Assembly (NCBI GenBank): GCA_019057815.1
Contig: JAHLWR010000004.1
Coordinates: 1-64,000, forward strand
DNA length: 64,000 bases
Direction of reading: 5' to 3'
Origin: Candidatus Heimdallarchaeota archaeon
Lineage (GTDB): Archaea; Asgardarchaeota; Heimdallarchaeia; Heimdallarchaeales; Heimdallarchaeaceae
This document shows positions 52,963 through 61,631 of the stretch, piece by piece. The notes under the pieces were generated by a model, which was not told the DNA's origin, did no database searches, and was given only the letters and a program-made list of their open reading frames with translations. A program made the translations under genes and the position numbers. The stretch's first letter is position 1; the number at the start of each line of letters is the position of its first letter.

Positions 52963-53301
52963 ATGAGTAGAAATATTCCTATTAAAGTAGAGAGAAGAGA
53001 AGACACCTCAAATTATTATGCTGAAAGCATTCAACTCGTACACTCGATGGCTGGATTCAAATTGATTATCTTTCGAGATAGAGCTGAATATGCTGAAGAA
53101 GCACGAATAGGCCCAGAAGCTTTGATTCCTCGATCGATCACAAAAGAAATTATTGCAGAAGTAAGTTTTTCTCCTCAACAGCTGAAGATTATGAACAAAG
53201 TTATAGAAGAACAAATTAAAAACTATGAGAGCAGATTTGGAACTATTACAATTCCAGACAAAACTCCAAAAAAAGATAATTCAACAGCTACTTTTGTTTA
53301 G
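52963..53301 (+). CDS. DUF3467-like protein
   Basis: About 112 residues from the ATG (MSRNIPIKVERR). The layout YYAESIQLVHSMAGFKLIIF, then EVSFSPQQLKIMNKVIEEQIKNYESRFGTITIP, matches DUF3467, a small bacterial/archaeal family of unknown function. The upstream in-frame TTG is less likely. Convergent with the CheY-like gene. Confidence 0.65.
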   Translation: MSRNIPIKVERREDTSNYYAESIQLVHSMAGFKLIIFRDRAEYAEEARIGPEALIPRSITKEIIAEVSFSPQQLKIMNKVIEEQIKNYESRFGTITIPDKTPKKDNSTATFV

Positions 53302-53315
53302 TTGATAGCTTATTA

Positions 53316-53693
53316 TCATCTTTTTTGAATTTCTTCAATTGTTTGTAATAATTCATCTAAACTAAATGGTTTTCGCAAAAAGTATGGAATTCCTAAATCC
53401 GTAACTTCTTTCTTTGTGATTCTGTCATCAGCAGTAGCAATTATAATCTGATTCTTAATATCAGGTGAAATTTCTAATAGCTTTTTTGTAACTTCAATAC
53501 CAGACTTTTCAGGAATACGGATGTCTATTAAAAATACAATATCATGAATTTTCTCTTTGAGTTGTTCTATTTTTTCTATAGCAGTTTTTCCACTCGAGAC
53601 AACTCCTTCAATCTCTATTCCTTCTCTATCAAAAAGCATCGTATAGAGGTTAGAAATGTCGGATTCATCTTCTATTATGTATACCTTTTTCAT
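53316..53693 (-). CDS. CheY-like single-domain response regulator
   Basis: 125 residues, receiver domain only. Acidic pocket EDES at 8-11, phosphoacceptor D57 in FLIDIRIPEKSG, Thr in IIATADDR, and Lys in LRKPFS. No output domain, so it should work by binding a partner, perhaps downstream of the histidine kinase at 55331-57871, though the genes are separated. Confidence 0.93.
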   Translation of the reverse strand: MKKVYIIEDESDISNLYTMLFDREGIEIEGVVSSGKTAIEKIEQLKEKIHDIVFLIDIRIPEKSGIEVTKKLLEISPDIKNQIIIATADDRITKKEVTDLGIPYFLRKPFSLDELLQTIEEIQKR

Positions 53694-53842
53694 TGTTTAG
53701 ACCTATGATAACAATCGCTATTAAAAACATTGAAGCGTATTTATTAAGTATTTCGTCATCTCTCATCTACAAGATAAAAAACCAATAATGTTATTTAAAA
53801 CTAATAAAATAGAAAAGAAATATTTGTATGACAGCCATCTAC

Positions 53843-53971
53843 CTGAAAATTATTTTGTCTCCTTGTCAACTAAGGAAAGAGAGGGAAAAAGCGGGAGTAT
53901 ATAGGAAAAAAAGTATCCAGAGATGACCTTCTACGAAAGATTCGGTTTTACAGCAAGGAGACTTAATATTT
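53843..53971 (-). mobile_element. Miniature (non-autonomous) relative of the first TnpB element
   Basis: About 129 bases with no coding capacity. TTGTCTCCTT at 53855-53864 and CAAGGAGAC at 53954-53962 are the same inverted terminal motif as the 1422-bp element at 19620-21041, in the same relative order. The minus-strand flank is again TTTATG. The rest of the intergenic stretch 53694-54018 holds only a TATA-like sequence before the next gene. Confidence 0.65.
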
Positions 53972-54018
53972 CATAAATATGCATAAGATATTTAAGTAAA
54001 GAAATAATAATATGAACC

Positions 54019-54510
54019 ATGCGGTTTAGAAAAGGAAAAATCTACTTTTTCCTATATTTAACAACATCAGCGTTTCTTGTATGTGTGTCGAATGTTTCAG
54101 CTGGGGAATACTTTTGGTTCGATGTAGGACCAAATCAGTTTAAGAGAACATCATTTACAAGTGAAGGAAATTATTCTTTGATTCAATTAACCATTAATGT
54201 TGAGTATGGAGGACCTGTCTCTGTTTTCATTCTGGATCAAGCTTCATATAATTCATGGCAATTAGGGGGAGAAGTATCTGCTAAGGCTGGAGGACAGAAT
54301 ATAACCGATAAAATGACAATAGAAGGACAACTTGGACCACCAGGTGAATATGAGTTGATTGTAGATAATCGTCAAAATAGTAATAATGCAGGAGTAAATA
54401 TTGATTTTGTAGTTACACTTCCTGGTTACTCAGCTCTTCTATCTTTCTTAGCGTTAATACCTCTAGTGATCTTTTTAAAGAAAAAGAAGATAAAAAAGAA
54501 TATTAGATAG
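54019..54510 (+). CDS. Exported membrane-anchored protein of unknown function
   Basis: 163 residues. N-terminal signal (RKGKIYFFLYLTTSAFLVCVSNVSA, cleavage after about residue 28), a beta-rich outer domain of about 100 residues (FDVGPNQFKRTSFTSEGNYS to NIDFVVTLPG) similar in style to PEGA/jelly-roll domains, and a C-terminal membrane helix with a basic tail KKKKIKKNIR. No known family recognised. Confidence 0.55.
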   Translation: MRFRKGKIYFFLYLTTSAFLVCVSNVSAGEYFWFDVGPNQFKRTSFTSEGNYSLIQLTINVEYGGPVSVFILDQASYNSWQLGGEVSAKAGGQNITDKMTIEGQLGPPGEYELIVDNRQNSNNAGVNIDFVVTLPGYSALLSFLALIPLVIFLKKKKIKKNIR

Positions 54511-54608
54511 AAATTAGGGACTTGTAAAGTTGATAAGTTAATTCCAAATCATTAGAAACAGTTAAAAAATGTAAGTCAATTTTCAAATATAAAATGTAAT
54601 GTGATATT

Positions 54609-54911
54609 ATGACTATTCTACCAGACCATGAAGCTGTAAATTATAGGTACGATGTTCAATCTATGATTAAACATCCAGATCTTAAAAGAGATGATAAAAA
54701 CAGAATCCGTGATCATATTAACAAAGATTGTATTGGGGATTGTTTACTTGTAATAGGGATGTCTGGAATGATAAAAGTACACTTCCATACAGATGAACCA
54801 GAAAAGTTGCGCGATGTATTGGGACAATATGGTGAACTTGAGAATTTTGATATTGAGGATATGAAAGAACAATTTGAAGCTTTCAAAGCAAAACAAAAAG
54901 AGAATCAGTGA
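54609..54911 (+). CDS. Stand-alone FakA/YloV-like middle-domain protein
   Basis: 100 residues resembling the domain that follows the DhaL domain in FakA/YloV (fatty-acid kinase subunit A): IGDCLLVIGMSGMIKVHFHTDEPEKLRDVLGQYGELENFDIEDMKEQ parallels the family's GDSLVVVGDxDLVKVHVHTNxPG segment. The ATP-binding DhaL domain is missing. Either a gene remnant or a specialised single-domain protein. It overlaps the next gene by four bases (ATGA type), so it is translated. Confidence 0.6.
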   Translation: MTILPDHEAVNYRYDVQSMIKHPDLKRDDKNRIRDHINKDCIGDCLLVIGMSGMIKVHFHTDEPEKLRDVLGQYGELENFDIEDMKEQFEAFKAKQKENQ

Positions 54912-55306
54912 AAATGAGCTCTCTATATCTACAGAGTTCCTTATGTAAGAATTGTGGTCACTGTTGCTTCAATTGTAGTTTTTTGGGAGATAATGGTTGT
55001 ACTGATTTGGAGTACAGCTCAAAAACTAGATGTGGATCTTTCCCAATAATTTTTGGAAATTCTTCTAAAATGGGTTACAATAACTTGTATGAACTTTCTG
55101 ATCCTGATTTGTATGAAAATCCAAATAAAATAAAGAGTTTCATTTATGAATATCCAAAATGCCATCTTATTCAGAAAGAGCGATTTTTCAATGTTTTAAG
55201 ATGGTTTGTTAACGATATAAATATAAGTGACAAAAAAGTGCAATTTTTTGTTAGTTTCAACACAGATAATCTTTATATTGAGTATAATCCTACCAAAAAG
55301 TTATAA
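54908..55306 (+). CDS. Cys-rich protein, YkgJ-like metal/Fe-S cluster type
   Basis: 132 residues. The N terminus carries seven Cys in 45 residues: CKNCGHCCFNCSFLGDNGC...RCGSFP, reminiscent of the YkgJ zinc/iron-sulfur family (CxxCxxCC...). The rest is alpha/beta. Coupled by overlap to the FakA-like gene, so they probably act in one process. Confidence 0.55.
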   Translation: MKMSSLYLQSSLCKNCGHCCFNCSFLGDNGCTDLEYSSKTRCGSFPIIFGNSSKMGYNNLYELSDPDLYENPNKIKSFIYEYPKCHLIQKERFFNVLRWFVNDINISDKKVQFFVSFNTDNLYIEYNPTKKL

Positions 55307-55330
55307 TCAGCTTTTTCATCAAATAATTAG

Positions 55331-57871
55331 ATGGTTCAGAGATTTAGTCTATCTAGACGTTTGATTGTTATGACAGTTTTGTTTTCTTTTCTACTTCTAC
55401 TTTTACTAATCTCACTTATTAGTATATCAACAGAAATTAGAATAGATCGTATATATGAGCAAGCTTCAGAGGATTACCTAGATTCGAAAATAGCAAGTAT
55501 GCACATTGCAAGTCATCAATTTGTTCAATCAATTGATAACCTTATCGGAGGGATGAAAGTAACTCTTAATAAAACAGTAAATTCAGTTAGAACCTCTCTT
55601 TTTTCAGATTCAGCATTTTCAACTTATGTAAGTAACATCTCGTTCTTTAATGATCAAGATTGTTACAGTTATATTAATGGATACATTAATTCAAGTGTGG
55701 ATAGAAGTGATAACATCTTTTTTTATGATTCCAATTCAGATGGAATAAATGATATGGAACTTCCTGGTGCAGTTCTCTTTGGTGATGTTAAATCTCATTT
55801 AAATATTAGTGGGGAATACTATTTGCAAATCAATGCATCTATTCAAGGAACACTTTCTGAAGATGCAAAAATATTTCTTTACGCATATGTGAATGAATCA
55901 AGTGTTCAAATAGAGTTTACTTATGAATATAAAACTTTTTTCGGAGAAAATTTTGATAATACAATATTAAGTGAATGGAGAAGTAATAATCCCACTCTCC
56001 CAAATACAATAGAAGATACTTTACATGAATTGCAACCTGAATATTTACAATCTTATTTTCTTATATTAGAACCCAGTAATAGTACGATAACGATTTCAAA
56101 AATATCAGAAAAATCTAGAATTGATGGTTGTGTGAATGGTTCTTTAGATGGTTATTACGAAGGAACTATTCAAGGGAATCTCAATGGTGAAGTATCAGGT
56201 TATATCGATAAAAGACCTATGGAAATAAATTCGTTCTTTCCACCCTTTCTTGCACCGTTTTTGGAATGGGTGTACTTTGCTACACCGAATTATATTATTA
56301 TCTTTCCAATTGCTCCTGATTATAGGATTGACTTAGGAGTAGGATTAGGATTAAGTGCGAATTTTGATTGGCTAAAAAGACCTTGGTATAGAGAAATACT
56401 AGAACAAGAACAGGAAAAAGTTTTAGCTGGTGGCACTCCTAGCAACGAAAGTTATTTCTCAGATTTAGGAATAGATTACGTAAACCAAAACTTGTTTATT
56501 TCGCTAGGGCAGGCAGTTTACAATGAAACAGGAAATTATGAGGGATTATTTGTTTTAGATTTCAACCTTGAATATATGATGGATGCTATAGAACTCGCTA
56601 TAACAGAAGATGACTTTAATTTGATTGTCAATAAGAATGGTGATATTCTCCTTTCACCAGAATATCTTAAAAATATTTCACGTACTCCTAAGGAAGTTTT
56701 TCCTACAGAGAATATTTACGATCTTAATAACTCTGATTTAGAAACAGCATTTTCCTATTCGAAACAAGGATACATTGGTAATGCAACTCTAACCTTTGAG
56801 AACGAATCATATATTTTAATTTACCAAGAAATTGAGCAGTTAGATTGGTATCTTCTTCACTTCACTCCTGAAGATTTGTTACGAGAAGAATTTAATCCTT
56901 TATTGATGGATTTAGAAAAACATCTAAGAGCTATGCAAAGAGGTTTGATTATTGGTTCTATTGTTATTATCACATTTATCAGCATCTTTGCTCTTATTCT
57001 TTCATATTCATTCCGAAGATATCTTCAAACCCTCCTAAATGGGATTTATGCCGTTTCAGAAGGTGATTTAAGTTTTTCTTTCAAACTTGCTGAAGAACAA
57101 AAAATAAGCGAGTTAACTGAAGTTTTTTATGCTTTTGAAGAAATGGCTCTAAAATTAGATGATTCTTTGAGAAAAGAGCGTGAAGCATCATATTTTGCAC
57201 AACTAACTTTGGATCTTTTTGTTCATGATCTATCCAATTATTACCAAGCTTTGCGAGGATATATAAATTTCCTAGAAAAAATGGTTGCTGAGGATCCAAA
57301 TGCAAAAGAAATCGTAGAGAATTTGGATAGAATCCTCGATAAAGCTGATGAATTAAGGTCTAAGGTAGTTAAACTACAACTTGTTGAAGAGAAAAGTTTT
57401 GATATTAAGATAAATAAGTTGGTACCATATATTGATGAAGCAGAGCAATACATACGTAGAACCTATCCAGATTATGATATGACAATCGATAAGAATTTTG
57501 ATGAAGGTGTGGAAGTTCTAGCTGACTCCTTCCTTGTTGATATTTTCAAGTACCTTTTAGAAAATGGATTAAATTCTGCTAATAATAATAAGATTCAATT
57601 TGTAATAACAGCAAATAGGATTCAACTAGACTCTAAAAAGTTCTGGCAAATATCCGTTGAGGATGATGGTAAAGGTATATCTGATGAACACAAAAAACAG
57701 ATTACTAGTAGCTTTAGAACAGGAAAAAGAATTAAAGGTTTAGGGATGATGATTATTTTTAAAATAATCAGAATGATAGGTGGTACTCTATCTATTGAAG
57801 ATCGCATAAAGGGAGATTATACAAAAGGTGCGAAAATTATTTTTACCTTAAGAGATAGCAAAGAAAAGTAA
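55331..57871 (+). CDS. Membrane sensor histidine kinase with extracellular Cache-type domain
   Basis: 846 residues. TM1 at about 10-33; a large outer sensor region (35-540) with the WLKRPWYREI Cache signature and an extended N-terminal portion; TM2 at about 540-565; HAMP (about 566-620); then H632 in FVHDLSNYYQALRG as phosphoacceptor. The HATPase domain has the N-box ENGLNSANN (near 745), DDGKGIS (near 777), and GKRIKGLGMMIIFKI. All catalytic elements are intact. It would sense an extracellular solute and phosphorylate one of the receivers. Confidence 0.93.
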   Translation: MVQRFSLSRRLIVMTVLFSFLLLLLLISLISISTEIRIDRIYEQASEDYLDSKIASMHIASHQFVQSIDNLIGGMKVTLNKTVNSVRTSLFSDSAFSTYVSNISFFNDQDCYSYINGYINSSVDRSDNIFFYDSNSDGINDMELPGAVLFGDVKSHLNISGEYYLQINASIQGTLSEDAKIFLYAYVNESSVQIEFTYEYKTFFGENFDNTILSEWRSNNPTLPNTIEDTLHELQPEYLQSYFLILEPSNSTITISKISEKSRIDGCVNGSLDGYYEGTIQGNLNGEVSGYIDKRPMEINSFFPPFLAPFLEWVYFATPNYIIIFPIAPDYRIDLGVGLGLSANFDWLKRPWYREILEQEQEKVLAGGTPSNESYFSDLGIDYVNQNLFISLGQAVYNETGNYEGLFVLDFNLEYMMDAIELAITEDDFNLIVNKNGDILLSPEYLKNISRTPKEVFPTENIYDLNNSDLETAFSYSKQGYIGNATLTFENESYILIYQEIEQLDWYLLHFTPEDLLREEFNPLLMDLEKHLRAMQRGLIIGSIVIITFISIFALILSYSFRRYLQTLLNGIYAVSEGDLSFSFKLAEEQKISELTEVFYAFEEMALKLDDSLRKEREASYFAQLTLDLFVHDLSNYYQALRGYINFLEKMVAEDPNAKEIVENLDRILDKADELRSKVVKLQLVEEKSFDIKINKLVPYIDEAEQYIRRTYPDYDMTIDKNFDEGVEVLADSFLVDIFKYLLENGLNSANNNKIQFVITANRIQLDSKKFWQISVEDDGKGISDEHKKQITSSFRTGKRIKGLGMMIIFKIIRMIGGTLSIEDRIKGDYTKGAKIIFTLRDSKEK

Positions 57872-58186
57872 TTATGGACTTATTTCATCATTTTTCTTCT
57901 TTTTTTCTTTTACTTTTGCTTTAACATCAGCTTTAAGGTTAAGGTAGAGGGGTATTATCACTACAACTATTAATATTCCAGAAAGGACTAAACTGGTTAT
58001 TATCCAGGGAGATTCACCTAAATTTACGTCATTCCACAAATCTCTAATCCCAAAAACAATAGTTACAACCCAAATAGCAATAAATGCGGTAAGCGCGAGA
58101 TATTTCCCAATCTTTGTAATTTTCTGAATTTGCTCATTTTTTTTATCTGTTAAAACTTCAACTGATTTTTCGTTGTCGTTAGGCAT
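57872..58186 (-). CDS. Small two-helix membrane protein
   Basis: 104 residues, not recognised. Two membrane segments (about 28-47 and 60-83) between a charged N terminus (MPNDNEKSVEVLTDKKNEQ) and a Lys-rich tail (KADVKAKVKEKKKKNDE). Convergent with the kinase gene and abutting its stop. Confidence 0.5.
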   Translation of the reverse strand: MPNDNEKSVEVLTDKKNEQIQKITKIGKYLALTAFIAIWVVTIVFGIRDLWNDVNLGESPWIITSLVLSGILIVVVIIPLYLNLKADVKAKVKEKKKKNDEISP

Positions 58187-58340
58187 ATTCCAATAGACAA
58201 AACAAGGAATACTTTAATGTTTTGACAAGTAAACCAAAATCAAACGAAATTTGATTTTACTATTTTAAAAATTAGTCTCTTTTTGAAAAACCTTAAAAAC
58301 CTTTTTGTAAAGAAACACTATAGCGTAAGGAGATTTATAA

Positions 58341-59405
58341 ATGACTATTAAAATCAATGAAGAATTTCTTAAAAAACTAGTAATAACCCCAAGAGCTACA
58401 GGATATGAGTTTCCAGCTCAAAAACTTATCAAATCTTATCTGGAAAAAGATGTTGATGAAATTTATAGCGATCGTGTTGGCAACTTATTTGCAGTTATTA
58501 ATCCAGAAAACCCTTTCAAAATTATGTTAGCTGGACATATTGATCAAATTGGATTTCAGATTTCTTATATAGATGACCAAGGTTATCTTTGGTTTCTACC
58601 CTTAGGTGGTTTTGACACTACCACATTACCTGGGAAACGCGTAAGAGTTATAGGAAAGAACGGTGAAAATCTGGGACTTATAGGAAAGAAAGCAGTACAT
58701 CTAATGAAACCAGAGGAAATGAAAAAAGCTCCGGAAATGGAAAAATTGTTTATTGACATTGGCTGTAAAAACAAAGATGAAGCAGAAGAAAAAGTGCAAG
58801 TAGGAGATTTTGCTGTTTTTGACTATGGATATAGTAGAATAGGTGATAATAATTATGCTATCGCTGCAGGTTTTGATGATTCTATCGGTTCCTTCATTAT
58901 TTGCGAAATTATGAAAGAGTTAGCAAAAGACAAGAATTTCTACGCTGGTGTTTACGGTGTTTCAACGGTTCAAGAAGAGATTGGTTTCCGTGGTGCTCAT
59001 GTTGCTGCTCGAAAGATTAACCCAGATGTTGGAATTGCTTTTGATGTAGGTTTTACAGCAGATGCCCCCGAAGTGGAGAAAAAAATGGTTGGTGATACCA
59101 AAATTGGTGAAGGACCTATTATATCCATTGGTCCAAATTTAAATCCTGAAGTAGTCAAAAGACTTATCGAAATAGCTGAAAAAAGCAAAATACCTTATCA
59201 GAAAAATGCGGCTAATAGGGGTACAGGAACAGACGCTAACGCAATTCAGCTAACAGGAGCAGCTACAGCCCTGATATCTATCCCAAATAGATACATGCAC
59301 ACTGCTTCGGAACTCATAAGTTTAGAAGATGTTGATAACATAGTTCAATTAACAGTGGAATTCATAAAATCAATAAAAGAGGAAGATAAGTTTCTTCCAT
59401 TTTAA
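58341..59405 (+). CDS. M42-family metallo-aminopeptidase (TET-type)
   Basis: 354 residues of the M42 family (glutamyl/leucyl aminopeptidase, former endoglucanase family). Binuclear metal ligands: H66 and D68 (AGHIDQIGF), bridging D179 (AAGFDDSIG), catalytic E212 and E213 (QEEIGFRGAH), a later Asp (AFDVGF), and H near residue 318 (RYMHTASE). It probably assembles into the dodecameric tetrahedral particle that finishes peptide degradation. Leader includes an AGGAG site. Confidence 0.95.
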   Translation: MTIKINEEFLKKLVITPRATGYEFPAQKLIKSYLEKDVDEIYSDRVGNLFAVINPENPFKIMLAGHIDQIGFQISYIDDQGYLWFLPLGGFDTTTLPGKRVRVIGKNGENLGLIGKKAVHLMKPEEMKKAPEMEKLFIDIGCKNKDEAEEKVQVGDFAVFDYGYSRIGDNNYAIAAGFDDSIGSFIICEIMKELAKDKNFYAGVYGVSTVQEEIGFRGAHVAARKINPDVGIAFDVGFTADAPEVEKKMVGDTKIGEGPIISIGPNLNPEVVKRLIEIAEKSKIPYQKNAANRGTGTDANAIQLTGAATALISIPNRYMHTASELISLEDVDNIVQLTVEFIKSIKEEDKFLPF

Positions 59406-59412
59406 TTCTTCT

Positions 59413-60249
59413 TTATTCAATGAGCATGGTTAGGTCAAAGTTTTTCACTGTGTGAGTAAGAGCTCCTGATGAGATCACATCTACTCCCTCAATCGCGTAT
59501 AATTCTACATTTTCAAAATTAATATTCCCACTTAATTCTATTAGAACGGAAGGATTAACATTCTTAATTGCTGGGATAACAAGTTTAACATTAACAGGTT
59601 TGAAATTGTCCAACATAATTATATCAGCACCTGCAGAAGCTGCTTCCAAAGCTTCTTCTTTGTTTTTGACTTCAACTTCGATTTTTTTACTAAAACTTGT
59701 CTTGCTTTTTGCTTTTTCTATTGCTTCAGTTATAGATTTGAACATCTTCAAATGGTTTTCTTTCAAAAGGATCATATCAGAGAGATTAAAACGATGCGTG
59801 TCCCCTCCACCTTTTGAGATTGCATACTTGTCGTATTTTGCTAACCCAGGAGCTGTTTTTCTTGTTGCACAAATTCTAATGTTTGGGTTATACTGTTTAG
59901 TAATATTAATCATTAGGTCTGTTTGAGTAGCAATACCGGATAATCTACCTAAAATGTTCAGAGACAATCTTTCTATCTGTAACAATGAATGGATATTTCC
60001 TGTGAAAGAAACAATAGGTGTTTTATTAGCTACTTTGGACCCCTCTTCTACGAGAAGTTTTATTTCTGTTCCTACCATTTCAAAAGCTCTCTCAACTAAA
60101 AACAAACCTGCGATTATACCTTCTTGTTTAGCAAAAATTTGCCCTTTAGCTTTATAATTAGGTAATAAAGATGTAGTAATGTCCCAAAGAGGGATGTCTT
60201 CTGCAAGCCATCTTTTAAGATCTTCATCAATAAGAATTTGCGGAATCAT
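59413..60249 (-). CDS. nadC: Nicotinate-nucleotide pyrophosphorylase (quinolinate phosphoribosyltransferase)
   Basis: Converts quinolinate and PRPP to nicotinate mononucleotide and CO2 in NAD synthesis. Family segments: EDIPLWDITTSLLP at the N terminus, the substrate region ICATRKTAPGLAKYDKYAISKGGGDTHR (ATRKTxPG and the GGG-x2-HR motif), and the phosphate-binding IMLDNF and IELSGN strands. 278 residues is typical. It starts 18 bases after the nadA stop. Confidence 0.96.
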   Translation of the reverse strand: MIPQILIDEDLKRWLAEDIPLWDITTSLLPNYKAKGQIFAKQEGIIAGLFLVERAFEMVGTEIKLLVEEGSKVANKTPIVSFTGNIHSLLQIERLSLNILGRLSGIATQTDLMINITKQYNPNIRICATRKTAPGLAKYDKYAISKGGGDTHRFNLSDMILLKENHLKMFKSITEAIEKAKSKTSFSKKIEVEVKNKEEALEAASAGADIIMLDNFKPVNVKLVIPAIKNVNPSVLIELSGNINFENVELYAIEGVDVISSGALTHTVKNFDLTMLIE

Positions 60250-60267
60250 TGTGAATCTTTCGTGAGT

Positions 60268-61293
60268 TTAGTATTTCAGCATTCTGATTACTGCTTTATG
60301 TGCTCTCCTTCTAATATTTTCATCCAATGTGATATAATTCTCTTCTTTGGGATTTTCAAGAGCTTGAAGTATAGATACTAAGTCGTTTTCTTTCATGTTT
60401 GGACAGATCATATTACTGTCTACGAGATTTAAATGAGGATATTCAACTTTCATTCTGTCAATAAATCCTTGCTCAGTTAGAAAGAGTATTTTTTTGGATG
60501 AGGGTGCTTCATTCAAAAATCTGTGCATATCTCCTGTTCCACCTGTTTTAGTTGAGGATTTTACAATCTCAGGTCTGCATTCCAAATGTGAAAAAGAGAT
60601 AACTTCGTTATCATTAAGTTCTTGTTCAAATTTTCTAGGTGATATTGCGTGATGAGTCCTACAATATCCTTCCCAAGTTATTACTTTTTTACCTGTTATT
60701 CTAGCCAAATTCTCCCCCATGTTTTTGTCAGGTAAGTAAATTATTGTATCACTCTCTAATGATTCAATTATTTTTTTTGCATTGGTTGATGTGCAACAAA
60801 TATCTGATTCTGCTTTTACATCTGCTGTTGTATTAACATAGCAAACTATAGGGACTCCAGGATATTCTAGTTTGAGCTTTTTAACATTCTCACCGGTTAT
60901 AGAATCAGCAAGAGTGCATCCAACTCCTCTTGTAGGAACTAAAACGGTCTTTTGAGGGCTCAGAATCTTGACTGTTTCAGCCATAAAATCTACACCAGTA
61001 AAAAGAATAGTGTTTTCCTCAACTTCTGTTGCTTTCTTTGATAATCCTAAAGAGTCTCCAACAATATCTGCAACTCCAAAAAGAATATCTGCGGTTTGAT
61101 AGGAATGGGCTAAAATCTTAACGCCCTTTTCCTTTTTTAACTTGTTAATCTTTAGTGTAATTGGAGCAAGTTTCTCGCAAACCTGTTTACTCCAGCCTAA
61201 GAGACTTAATTTTGAATAGAGACGATCAGATTCTTGTCTAAGTTTCTCAGAGAAACATTGTTGTTGTGATGTAGCTTTTTCCGCAATGAGCAT
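60268..61293 (-). CDS. nadA: Quinolinate synthase A
   Basis: 4Fe-4S enzyme that condenses iminoaspartate with dihydroxyacetone phosphate. The three cluster cysteines are C126 (GVGCTLADS), C211 (WEGYCRTHH) and C297 (ICPNMK), spaced 85 and 86 residues as in other NadA proteins. LAHSYQTADI and VGDSLGLSKKA are substrate loops and SSTKTGGTGDMHRFL a conserved catalytic loop. First gene of the nadA-nadC operon. No L-aspartate oxidase or dehydrogenase gene is in the window. Confidence 0.96.
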   Translation of the reverse strand: MLIAEKATSQQQCFSEKLRQESDRLYSKLSLLGWSKQVCEKLAPITLKINKLKKEKGVKILAHSYQTADILFGVADIVGDSLGLSKKATEVEENTILFTGVDFMAETVKILSPQKTVLVPTRGVGCTLADSITGENVKKLKLEYPGVPIVCYVNTTADVKAESDICCTSTNAKKIIESLESDTIIYLPDKNMGENLARITGKKVITWEGYCRTHHAISPRKFEQELNDNEVISFSHLECRPEIVKSSTKTGGTGDMHRFLNEAPSSKKILFLTEQGFIDRMKVEYPHLNLVDSNMICPNMKENDLVSILQALENPKEENYITLDENIRRRAHKAVIRMLKY

Positions 61294-61590
61294 TTGATCT
61301 CGGTTTATCTATCTTCTACAGTATTTAAAGAAAGTTCGATATGGGAAAGAAAGGGAGAGTATATTCCTTAAAACCCATTCCAATTGACTAGAACTGAATA
61401 ATGCATCTATCACTAAAACTATTTGAAGCAATATTTACCTCTATTATTGTTAGAAATAGCAATACATAAAGGCCTTACGTATGTGGGTGTGATATAACAC
61501 TCATTTATATAATTCTGTTTTTTATATGTTTTTTTGAAGGAAATAACTACCTTAAAGCCCAATAGAGAGATGTTGGAAAACTATTTAACC

Positions 61591-61599
61591 TTATAAATA
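61591..61599 (+). promoter_or_regulatory. TATA box of the NAD-kinase-like/wHTH gene
   Basis: TTATAAATA, about 33-41 bases before the ATG, which predicts a short or absent leader. The 338-base gap to nadA holds this and the nadA promoter. It contains one weak dyad, GTGTGATATAACAC at 61487-61500, which may or may not be an operator. Confidence 0.5.
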
Positions 61600-61631
61600 G
61601 ATATGAGTATAGAATCATTGAGTTATTCAAC

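Noticed and set aside
61487-61500. GTGTGATATAACAC dyad as the nad operator
   Set aside because: Four-base arms are expected by chance in AT-rich DNA; only mentioned as a weak possibility.
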